Origin: Bryobacterales bacterium
Lineage (GTDB): Bacteria > Acidobacteriota > Terriglobia > Bryobacterales > Bryobacteraceae
Assembly: GCA_016789785.1 (NCBI GenBank)
Contig: JAEUQE010000295.1
Coordinates: 1-8,938 of the forward strand
Length of the DNA stretch: 8,938 nucleotides
Direction of reading: 5' to 3'
Shown here piece after piece: positions 1 through 7,700 of this stretch (its first letter is position 1; each line of letters opens with the position of its first letter). The notes beneath the pieces are model-generated. The model did not search any database, was not told the DNA's origin, and saw nothing but the letters and a program-made list of their open reading frames with translations. The position numbers and the translations under genes are program-made.

Positions 1-1
1 G

Positions 2-1831
2 GCGCTGCGCAAAGAGCCCGACCGCCGTTATCGCTCCGTCGCCGAGTTCATCCAGGACATCGAGCGTCATCATGCTGGACTGCCGGTATTGGCGCGGCCC
101 GATGCCTTCGCCTATCGCGCCGGCAAGTTCATCCGCCGAAACCGCGTGCAGGTGCTGGCCGCGGGCATCGCCGCCATCGGGTTGCTCGCAGGCACGGTGG
201 TGGCTCTCGTGCAAGCGCGGCGGGCAACGCGAGAAGCGCAAGTCGCCCGTGAGCGCTTCGATCAGGTGCGCGGCCTCGCCCGGTTCTATTTGTTCGATAT
301 TCACGACAAACTCGCTCGTGTGCCGGGCACCACCGAGGCTCGCGAGCAGATGGTTCGCGGAACGCTCGAGTATCTTGACAAGCTCGCCGGTCAGGCGGGT
401 GCGGATCTGAGCCTGCGGCTGGAGATCGCCGCCGCTTACTTGAAAATCGGCATGGTTCAGGCGAGTCCGTTCGGCCCGAGTTTGGGCAAGTCCGCCGAGG
501 CACGGCGCAGCTTTGAGAAGGGCCTCACCGTCATGACGGATCCGCCCATCGACGTCACGACACTGCCGCCGGCTGCCCGCATCCAGGTCGAGTCGCAGAT
601 GGAAGCGTTGGAGGCGAGGATTGGAGATAACCTCCAGTACGGCGGGAGCGTCACCGGCGCGAAGAAGGCATACGAGAGTTCGCTCGCGCGCGCAATGGAG
701 ATCCGCCGCCTTTCACCAGGACCTTCTTCAGCCCGCACTCTCGCTGCCGCGCAACAGCGCTTAGGGGGACTGGCGCTTCGGTTCCGCGACACTGCCGCGG
801 CCCGGCAACATTACGAAGCCGCGCTCACGCTGGTCGAAGAGATTGACGGCGTCGAGAAAAGCCCCGCCAGCCGTGATGCTGTGATATCGGCGCGCAACGG
901 CTTGGCCGATGTGCTGAGCCTGCTCGGCGACTATCCCGCGGCGGAACAGCACTGGCGGCTCATCCTCGCCAACAACGAACGGTTGGTGTCGGAGTCCCGA
1001 AACACCGGATCGCTCCAGAATCTGACGCATGCCTACCGCCAGTACAGCCACGTCAAAGCCAATCTCGGCGAATACGAAGATGCCATTCGGCACGCCCGCA
1101 AGGCGATTGCCGTCAGCGAAGAGTTGACACTCGCCGACCCGAAAGATATTCAGGCCCTGAGGCTGCTCGCGTTGGCGCACATGGCGCTGGCGGGCAACCA
1201 GGAGTTCGTCGATCGCGAGGCGGCGCTCCGATCCTACCAGCAGGGTCTCGTCTACACGCGCAAAGTCCTCGCCGCGGACCCCGCCAATGTTGATGCGCAG
1301 GTCGACGAGTTGTCCAACCACTTGAACATCGCACGGGCGCATGTCCTGCAGTCAAGATTCCAGCAGGCATTCGAGCCGTTGCGCGTTGCGCTCGATCTGG
1401 CGGAAAATCTGGTCCGCAATAACCCCGACCGGAACTACCTGATCGCCTACCGTGCCCGCGCGCTGTCCTACCGAGCCGAAGCTCGGCTCGGCATCGGCGA
1501 CCGGCGGGGGGCACTGGAGTCGATCGAGGCTGCGCATCGCATCGCCGGTGCGAAGGAGAATGCCTCCGTGGCGAACCTTCGCCGCGAGTGGATCCGCTCG
1601 CTGGCGTTGCGCGGACGGATTCAACTCGCCTTCGCAAGCGACGGCACTCTCGACATGGCGGCGCGCCGCAAGCACGCGCTCGCCGCCCGCGAGTCGTTGG
1701 AACAGGCGCACAAGGTCTTTCCGGTACCGGGCACAGGGTCGAGGCTTCCCGACCTCAAGATGTTCTATGACCGGCTGTTGAGCGATCTCGATCGAGCCCG
1801 GAAGCTCGCGGCAGAACTTGGCGGCTCATAA
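2..1831 (+). CDS. Receptor-like Ser/Thr protein kinase with C-terminal TPR region (5'-truncated by window edge)
   Basis: The frame is open from base 2, so the gene begins upstream; the TTG at 89 is not the real start. The first visible residues (ALRKEPDRRYRSVAEFIQDI) are the typical last helices of a PknB-type kinase domain, followed by the usual linker (GLPVLARPDAFAYRAGKF). Counting from base 2, residues ~50-71 form one hydrophobic transmembrane helix, then a stretch with RGLARFYLFDIHDKLARVPG as in Solibacter-type kinases. From ~135 to ~590 there are repeated TPR-like helical pairs (e.g. GDYPAAEQHW, GEYEDAIRHARKAI, GDRRGALESIEAAH). Known for the family: a cytoplasmic kinase linked to an extracytoplasmic TPR sensor or scaffold. 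The HRD and DFG motifs lie outside the window, so activity cannot be judged. The gene ends with TAA and converges on the ROK gene 65 bp away, with no clear terminator hairpin between them. The target of the kinase is unknown. Confidence 0.93.
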   Translation, partial: ALRKEPDRRYRSVAEFIQDIERHHAGLPVLARPDAFAYRAGKFIRRNRVQVLAAGIAAIGLLAGTVVALVQARRATREAQVARERFDQVRGLARFYLFDIHDKLARVPGTTEAREQMVRGTLEYLDKLAGQAGADLSLRLEIAAAYLKIGMVQASPFGPSLGKSAEARRSFEKGLTVMTDPPIDVTTLPPAARIQVESQMEALEARIGDNLQYGGSVTGAKKAYESSLARAMEIRRLSPGPSSARTLAAAQQRLGGLALRFRDTAAARQHYEAALTLVEEIDGVEKSPASRDAVISARNGLADVLSLLGDYPAAEQHWRLILANNERLVSESRNTGSLQNLTHAYRQYSHVKANLGEYEDAIRHARKAIAVSEELTLADPKDIQALRLLALAHMALAGNQEFVDREAALRSYQQGLVYTRKVLAADPANVDAQVDELSNHLNIARAHVLQSRFQQAFEPLRVALDLAENLVRNNPDRNYLIAYRARALSYRAEARLGIGDRRGALESIEAAHRIAGAKENASVANLRREWIRSLALRGRIQLAFASDGTLDMAARRKHALAARESLEQAHKVFPVPGTGSRLPDLKMFYDRLLSDLDRARKLAAELGGS

Positions 1832-1896
1832 CGGCTGTTTGACTGCGGATGATCCTCCTATGACTACGCAGGGAATCAAGCGTCGCCAAGGTCACA

Positions 1897-3294
1897 TCAC
1901 CGGCCCTGCGTCACGATCTGCGGCAGCGACGCCGCGGCAGCCGCCTGTCCCACCCGCCGGCTCGCTTCATCGGGCAGCCGCAGGTCGATCTCCAGATCGG
2001 GAAACTCCCGTCCAAGCACCTCTTGCGCCGTCCGGAGAATGATCTCGCCGCCCGTACCTGTTGTCACGCGTCCCATCACCAGCACCGTGCCGACGTCGTA
2101 GTAGTTCGCGTAATGCGCCACCGCATGGCCGAAATACACTCCAATTGTCTGGTAAATCCGCGCCGCCCTTTCGTCCCCGTGCCTCATCAGCGCCTGCACA
2201 TGCTCCAACCGCTCCGGCACGCTCATCTCCGCGGGCACCTCAATGCCGGCCGGCCCCAGCAGACGATCCACGGCCTGCTGCGAAAGATACTGCACGCCAC
2301 AGCCGCGATCGCCCGACCATTCATCGGCCGGCGCCAGCGGATTCATATCGATCGGCACAAAGGCGAGTTCGTCCAGCCATGTGGTGATGTTGCCTGCCGC
2401 ATCCGCGTAACCCGCCGCCAGGCTCGATCCGAACGCCAGGCCCAAAATCCGGTTCCGCCCCAGCGACATCGACCCCGCCAGCGCCGAAACCGCACCGTCG
2501 TTGGCCACCACCAGCGGCACTCCGCCAAACTCCTCGCGGATGCGGTGATACATCGGCACGATCTCGCGCGCGAACGCTTCGGCCGGCACACCGCGGAACA
2601 GCGAAGCGATGCGCGGCTCGTTGTTCACATACACACCAGCCGAACTCACTCCAATCGCATCCACGCGTGGCAGCGCCGCGGCCGCTTTTCGCAGCGCGTG
2701 ACGGATATGCTCGTAGTGATACGCCGGGTCGGCTTGCGGCTTCGGGTCCCACTTGAACTCACCCGCGAACACCGTCTTCCCATCGCGCTCCGCGTAGGCC
2801 TTGATGTCCGAGGCTCCCTTGTCGATCGCCACCCGGCAGCCGCCATGGTGTCGCCCGAGCGGCAGTGTCACATGCGACGGCTTGGGAAAGGCATTCCGTT
2901 CGGCGTGCACGATCGTGAACGGACGGCCATAGATGGTCGCGCCCAACACCTTCATGTCGAACAAGCGGTTCGGCGAATACTTGTAGTGGTAGTCGCGCAG
3001 CAGACCCACCAGCATCTCCGGAGCGTCAATGTGCAGCCGCCAGCCGCCCACCGCCCACAACAGGAACTTGATGTCGCGCTCCAGAAAGCGCAGGTTCGCA
3101 GCGAAAGCCGCACTGCCCGTATCGCGGGCAATCTGCCTCTCGAATACGAATGTCGATCCGTCACCTTGCTCCACGGCAATCCGGATCGACTGGCTTCGAC
3201 CTTCGATTGAGCGCGCAAATGCACGCCATGCGAGCGATGCCGGCCGGAACTCCGCATCGAGTTCGGGCCGGACCAGGGGGGCTTGCAGTTCCAT
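1897..3294 (-). CDS. ROK-family sugar kinase-like protein with an extra N-terminal domain
   Basis: 465 aa, against roughly 300-320 for ordinary ROK kinases. Residues ~151-460 show the ROK/actin-like ATPase pattern: a phosphate-binding loop (VAIDKGASDIKAYA, 155-168), the segment around the presumed catalytic Asp (VVANDGAVSALAG, D266), a second glycine-containing loop (GLAFGSSLAAGYAD) and an adenosine-side motif (VLVMGRVTTGTGGE). The usual ROK zinc motif CxCGxxGCxE is absent; its place is taken by DEWSGDRGCGVQYLSQQ (~324-340). The N-terminal ~150 residues match no domain I recognise. The likely reaction is ATP-dependent 6-phosphorylation of a hexose or N-acetylhexosamine in the cytoplasm, inferred from the nagA gene 9 bp upstream; substrate is not shown by sequence. 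ATG start: GGAGAG lies 13 nt upstream inside the nagA end and a weaker GAAGAA at 5 nt, which together with the short gap suggests co-transcription. A non-kinase sugar-binding or regulatory role is possible; no DNA-binding HTH is evident. Confidence 0.87.
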   Translation of the reverse strand: MELQAPLVRPELDAEFRPASLAWRAFARSIEGRSQSIRIAVEQGDGSTFVFERQIARDTGSAAFAANLRFLERDIKFLLWAVGGWRLHIDAPEMLVGLLRDYHYKYSPNRLFDMKVLGATIYGRPFTIVHAERNAFPKPSHVTLPLGRHHGGCRVAIDKGASDIKAYAERDGKTVFAGEFKWDPKPQADPAYHYEHIRHALRKAAAALPRVDAIGVSSAGVYVNNEPRIASLFRGVPAEAFAREIVPMYHRIREEFGGVPLVVANDGAVSALAGSMSLGRNRILGLAFGSSLAAGYADAAGNITTWLDELAFVPIDMNPLAPADEWSGDRGCGVQYLSQQAVDRLLGPAGIEVPAEMSVPERLEHVQALMRHGDERAARIYQTIGVYFGHAVAHYANYYDVGTVLVMGRVTTGTGGEIILRTAQEVLGREFPDLEIDLRLPDEASRRVGQAAAAASLPQIVTQGR

Positions 3295-3303
3295 GTTTGT
3301 TCT

Positions 3304-4329
3304 TCAACTCTCCGTCGTCAGATAGCGGCCGTCCTGATGGACAACGCCGCGGCTGTGTGAGGGTGCAACGGCCAGATCGATCCCGAAGCGGCTCAGCGCG
3401 GGCTCCAGGAACGCGGCCGCATTCGTGGTCACGGCGCGTTCGACAACCGCCGGCGGAATGCCCCATTCCACCGCGATCTCCATGCACTCCACCAGCGAGG
3501 TGCAGGATCCGCTCAGGTCGTACGACCGTACTCTGCCCGCCTCGTCGCGGCGAATCTCAAAGCGGTGGCCCCAGACGTCAGCCTGCGTCCCCACTGGCGC
3601 GCCCACCAGAGGGCTTTCGTCGGACACGAAGATCACCTTGTCGGGTCCCTTCCCATCCACCATGAGACGCACGGCGTCGGCAGGTACGTGAATCGCGTCA
3701 GGGATCATCATCGACCATGCCCGGCGGTCCGTGAACTGTGCAATCATGCGCAGATCCTTGGCCCCGATCTTGTCGCGCGTGGCTGCGTTCAGCACGTGCG
3801 TGAATCCTCGCGCCCCTGCCGAGAGCGCGGTCATAATGTGGTCCACGCCAGGGTTCTGGTGGCCCAAGCTCACGCTGACTCCTTCGCTGGTGAGATAGCG
3901 GATCACGTCACATGCGCCTGGCCTTTCGGCGGCCATGGTCACCCATCCGAGGAATCCGCCCGACCACTCCAACAGCTTGCGCGCGAACTCGACCGACGGA
4001 TCCAGGCGGAGTGCCGGGTTGTGTGCACCCATGCATTCAGGCGAGAGCCACGGCCCCTCCAGGTGCGGCGGGAGAACTCCTTGACCCCAATCCGTGTCGC
4101 GAGCCGCCCGGAACACCGGAAGATTGGTCCGGTACGCCTCCTCGCTCGCGGTCACCATGGTCGGACAGAACCAGCCATAGCCGAGACTGTAGTAGTACTG
4201 GGCCACAGCCTCCAGTCTCTCCAACGTCAACCCGGGCGTGTCGAAAGCGACAAAGCCCGTCCAGGCCCCATCCTTCATCAAGGGGCCGCCATTCACCTGC
4301 AACGATGCAGGGTAGCAGCGCGGATTCAT
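3304..4329 (-). CDS. nagA: N-acetylglucosamine-6-phosphate deacetylase-like amidohydrolase
   Basis: 341 aa. NagA removes acetate from GlcNAc-6-phosphate to give glucosamine-6-phosphate in the cytoplasm. Family motifs appear in order: LQVNGG near the N-terminus (10-15, matching the family's IDLQVNG strand), PHLEGPWLSPECMGAHN (88-104, metal ligand E91), SLGHQNP (H157), FTHVLNAAT (H178), DAIHVP (substrate-side H214), FVSDES (catalytic D237), SGSCTSLVECMEIAVEWGIP (273-292) and TTNAAAF near the C-terminus. All expected metal, substrate and catalytic positions are filled. It is shorter than E. coli NagA (382 aa) because the N-terminal beta-sandwich half before LQVNG is missing; an in-frame TAA lies 27 nt upstream of the ATG, so no longer start exists. 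GGAGAAGG at 4343-4350 is 13 nt from the ATG, a long spacing. First gene of a probable two-gene operon with the ROK kinase. A deacetylase for another amino-sugar phosphate, or a related amidohydrolase activity, is possible. Confidence 0.85.
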   Translation of the reverse strand: MNPRCYPASLQVNGGPLMKDGAWTGFVAFDTPGLTLERLEAVAQYYYSLGYGWFCPTMVTASEEAYRTNLPVFRAARDTDWGQGVLPPHLEGPWLSPECMGAHNPALRLDPSVEFARKLLEWSGGFLGWVTMAAERPGACDVIRYLTSEGVSVSLGHQNPGVDHIMTALSAGARGFTHVLNAATRDKIGAKDLRMIAQFTDRRAWSMMIPDAIHVPADAVRLMVDGKGPDKVIFVSDESPLVGAPVGTQADVWGHRFEIRRDEAGRVRSYDLSGSCTSLVECMEIAVEWGIPPAVVERAVTTNAAAFLEPALSRFGIDLAVAPSHSRGVVHQDGRYLTTES

Positions 4330-4541
4330 TCGGATGTCAACACCTTCTCCACCAACTTACTAAAACCGTCACCTCCGCGTCATCCGGCTGCGGTGAAGAC
4401 GTTGGTACCGAGGAGGAGGGATCGGGTGAACGGTTTGAACGCGATGGCAGGGTCGGCCAGATCGCTTCGGAAACGACGGCCGAGAACGCCGTCAGCCTTC
4501 GCAAGGCCAAGGGGCACGACGCGCCACGGTAACGCAGACTT
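4326..4541 (-). pseudogene. Coding-like remnant immediately upstream of nagA (unidentified)
   Basis: One minus-strand frame is open for 53 codons (4541 to 4383), stops at TGA (4380-4382), and continues in the same frame for 17 more codons to a second TGA (4326-4328) that overlaps the nagA start as ATGA. The translation reads like protein (VVPLGLAKADGVLGRRF, then AFKPFTRSLLLGTNVFTAAG, stop, GFSKLVEKVLTSE), with mostly G/C third positions. There is no ATG; a GTG at 4517 would give 45 aa but lacks a Shine-Dalgarno. I do not recognise a family. It may be the tail of a gene lost by a nonsense change, part of a dispersed repeat, or chance in GC-rich DNA. The ATGA overlap is what an operon partner of nagA would show. 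Confidence 0.25.
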
Positions 4542-4550
4542 TCAGCCTGC
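4534..4550 (-). repeat. REP-like short palindrome
   Basis: On the minus strand GCAGGCT-GAA-AGTCTGC forms a 7-bp stem with one G-U pair and a 3-nt loop. Short GCAGGCTGAAAGCCTGC-type palindromes are, to my recollection, scattered between genes in acidobacterial, planctomycete and verrucomicrobial genomes; only this one copy is in the window, so the repeat status is inferred. Confidence 0.45.
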
Positions 4551-4551
4551 C

Positions 4552-4573
4552 GCCTCGACAATCGTGTCGAGGC
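4552..4573. repeat. Perfect hairpin, 9-bp stem with 4-nt loop
   Basis: GCCTCGACA and TGTCGAGGC pair perfectly around the loop ATCG. There is no T-tract on either side, so it is not a standard intrinsic terminator. It sits one base from the REP-like palindrome and the two may form one repeat unit or one structured 3' UTR element downstream of the receptor gene. Confidence 0.55.
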
Positions 4574-4617
4574 CGTGCTCGGGGCCCGTAGATCACCCCT
4601 GGTTGGATCAAAAGTCT

Positions 4618-4667
4618 CGGCGGCAGCCAGGAGTGCCGTGAAAAGCATTGACACTTGGCTGCCGCTG
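4618..4667 (-). terminator. Long interrupted hairpin 3' of the TonB receptor, possible terminator or 3' UTR structure
   Basis: CGGCGGCAGCCA (4618-4629) pairs with TGGCTGCCGCTG (4656-4667) with one G-U pair; after a 2-nt bulge AGTG (4632-4635) pairs with CACT (4652-4655), giving about 16 bp closed by a 16-nt loop. It begins 40 bp after the receptor stop codon. On the minus strand it is followed by CCGAGACTTTTG, only a weak T-run seven bases beyond the stem, so efficient Rho-independent termination is uncertain. Confidence 0.45.
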
Positions 4668-4706
4668 TAACTCCCGCCCATCCCCCGTCAGGACAGCGAG
4701 TATCCT

Positions 4707-7700
4707 CTAAAATCGAATCCGCAACCGCAACTCGATCTGCCGTGGATCGAATGTCGACATGCCAAACGTTCCGAAGTTGTCGTTCTGTGTCATGCCCGGC
4801 CGGATGCCCTGTGCCGCCTGCGTCGCACTCACGTTCGTGAACGTGTTGCCCAGGCCGCCATTGAGTTGCGGGCGGAACTGCGTGTTGTTGAGAAGGTTCG
4901 ACGCTTCGGCCGAGAAGGTGAAGCCCACACGCTCGCGAACCGCGAACTCCTTTTGCAGACTAAGGTTCACATTAAAGCGGCCATTTCCCCGGATATCGCC
5001 ATACCGGTTATCGGCCGTGCCGAACCAATAAACATCCGGCCCGATGGTGCCGTTCGGAAACTGCACCGTCCTGCCGCGAAACGCGTCCACGTTGTATTTC
5101 AGGAAGCAGTAGCGGCAAACCACCAACTGACGGCCGCCGGGGAGAGTCACCGTCCGGTCCGCCGGGAGGGCGCCGGTGTACCATCGCTGCAATTCCTTCG
5201 GAACTTCTATTGGTGTACCGGAAACGCGGTCGCCACGTCCGTTCAGCGACCCCGCCGGCCCACCGAAGCCCTGCTGCGGCTGCCCCGACTGTCCGATGAT
5301 CACGCCTCCGGTTTGCCATCCGCCCACCACGGCGTTCGCAAAGCGATTGACGAGGTCGAAACGCCGGCCCTTGCCGATCGGCGGCGTCCACACAAAGGTG
5401 CCCACAAACCGGTGCGGAATATCATTCGGCGAAATGTTGTAGTTGTTCCCCAGGTTCCGCCGGTCGAGCGCGAACGTCTGCAGACCCGCATTTTCGCCGA
5501 AATTGTTGTTCTGCGCCTCGCTGCCCCATAGTTCGATCGTCCGGGACCAAGTGTAGTGCATATTGAACAGAATGCCGTTGGAGAATGACTTCTGTAACTG
5601 CGCCATCAGCGAGTTGTAAGTGTAGAAACCGGTCGGCGCCCCAACCAGATTGCCGGGAAGGAAGGGATATGGCAGAAGCGTATCCCGCAGCGGCATCGTC
5701 CGCGTCCCGAGCGATCCGTTGAACGGAATCAACTGGTTCGGATTCGGCTGGAACGGGTTGGTCACCTGGCGCACCGCCGGATTGGTGCCATTCGTCGCGA
5801 TGTACTCCTGCCGCCACGACTGCAACAGCGAGTCCGGCAATTCCTGATCCGTAACATAGTTCCACCGCCCCATCTGCAAGCGGTATCCACGGGTTCCCGA
5901 ATATCCCACTTGAGCCAGAAAATCCTTACCCAGGCGGCGTTCCACAAACAGGTTCCATTGCACGATCTTCCCGCTCTTCATGTCTTCATAATCGAAACGC
6001 GGCTCGTTCACGCCGGAACCGTAATACTGCGGCGCCCGCGCATCTCCGCCGATCAACGGATTCAGAATGGTCGAACTGGTGAACGGATTCACCAGCGCGC
6101 CTGCCGGCACCTGACCGTACTGCAGGGCCACCGGGTCCGAAGTCCGCGGGAAAAAGTTCTGCGCCCCGAAATAGTAAGGTCCCCCGAAGTAACCCGTGTT
6201 CGAAGGATTGTAAGTCACTCCAAAGCCCGACCGGATGACCATGGTGTCCGTCGCCCGGAACGCCAGACCCACGCGAGGCCCGAAGTCGCCGTAGTAGGTC
6301 TGATACAGGCCCCGGCCAGCGCCATCCTGGCCTGGAAACACCAGACGGCCAGGCGTTCCAAATGGATTCTGCCCGCGGTAGCTGATCGCCGACGCACGAT
6401 TGTAGCGCTCGGTCGGCCCCGGTTGAATGTCGTAGCGGAGACCGAGGTTCATGGTCAGCCGGCTGTTCACGCGCCAGTCGCTTTGTTGATAAGCGGCGAA
6501 GTACTTCGCTGACAAAGCAAGCGGCACTGCATTTTCACCGGCCTGGATGTCGCCCGCGCCGAGCAGGTAACTCGCCAGCCCGGAGCCGCTGCGTTCACCC
6601 GTCACCGTATCCAGGTTCTGCCCCTGCGGCCCAATCACGTTGCCCGATGTGAAGCCGTTGCCCGAACGCATCCAGAAAGACCCCCGGGCATCGCTGTAGT
6701 TCGACAGGTAATTGCGGAATTCCGCGCCCCACTTATGCGTCCACCGTCCGGAGATCTTGGTCACGGAGCCGTTGAGATTCCAATTGGTCTGACGCTCAAT
6801 CTTCGCCAGATACGCCGTCTGGTTCAACGGACTGAGAATGCTCCATCCGCCACCATAGCTGGTGATCTCCGGATAGGCGCCGACCAGACCGGAAGCCGGC
6901 AGAAAGTCCTGGGGGATGCCAAACTGGCTATAGTCCAGGTCATTGAACGTCTGTGACCGGTTGTCGGCCGCCACGCGCGTAAGTCCGACGCGCATATCGG
7001 CAATCAACGTCGGAGAGAGGATCCACGTATCTCCAATCGCGCCGTAGTAATTGCGGTCGCCGTTCACCTTACCGATAAAGCCGCCCTGCTGCACGAAAGC
7101 CCGGGTTCCGTCTCCCCAACCATTGGGAGAGTCGATGAGTCCGATGTTGCTGCCCACCGTACCGTACAAGGAGTGCGACTTCATGCGGTGATCCAACCTC
7201 GCGTTGATCGCATCGCGCGTAAATGTGCGGTTCAAACGGTTGTAGAAGTTGTTCAGTCCTCGCGGATCGTCCGGCGCACGGTTCGGCAGCGGAAACTCGT
7301 TCGTGAATCTCGTGGCGAACGGATTTAGGCGGCTCGCCGGAATCACGCCATCCGCGAACGGCATGCGGCGGAACCGTCCAGGGGCATCCACCATCACATT
7401 GAACGGATCGAATACCTGCACCGGAACGAACTGCGCGCCCACCTGAGTAACCGTCTGCGAGAAGCTACCCCGCCGTTCCAGCGCCGTCGGCACCGTGCGG
7501 AAGTAATCCAGAGCCTGGCTGAAACGCAGCCCCTCATAGCTCACGAAAAAGAAGCTCTTGTCCTTGCCGTTGTAAATCTTCGGAATCAGGATCGGGCCGC
7601 CAAACGTCGCGGAGTAGTTCTGCACCTTGAACGGCGGACGGCTCACAAAGGGAGAGTTAGCGTTGTTCTCGAAACGGTTGGCATTCAGTGCTTCGTTCCG

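Larger units (their letters stand above)
4330..4706. other. Intergenic gap between the TonB receptor and nagA
   Basis: 377 bp with no convincing intact gene. From the receptor side it holds a long imperfect hairpin (4618-4667), a perfect 9-bp-stem hairpin (4552-4573), a REP-like hairpin (4534-4550), then a decayed-looking minus-strand reading frame running up to nagA. I see no clear sigma-70 promoter for nagA; the TTGACA at 4335-4340 sits too close to the start codon to serve an upstream -35 role. An unrecognised promoter may still lie here. Confidence 0.6.

Noticed and set aside
1832..1896. Bidirectional terminator between the convergent kinase and ROK genes
   Set aside because: I found no stem longer than about 4 bp and no T-run in the 65-bp gap.
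2023..3210. 395-codon plus-strand open frame opposite the ROK gene
   Set aside because: Arg/His-rich shadow of the GC-rich ROK coding strand; no recognisable domain, whereas the minus strand has clear ROK motifs.
4335..4340. TTGACA on the minus strand as a -35 box for nagA
   Set aside because: It ends 5 nt before the nagA ATG, so any -10 would lie inside the coding region, and none resembling TATAAT is found at 17 bp.
3565..4641. 358-codon plus-strand open frame opposite nagA
   Set aside because: Antisense shadow: it overlaps the full set of NagA motifs and has low-complexity Arg/Pro/His composition.
4337..4681. 114-codon minus-strand frame in the gap before nagA
   Set aside because: Ser/Arg/Pro-rich with no motif, runs through all three hairpins and lacks a supported start; another frame of the same strand looks more coding-like.
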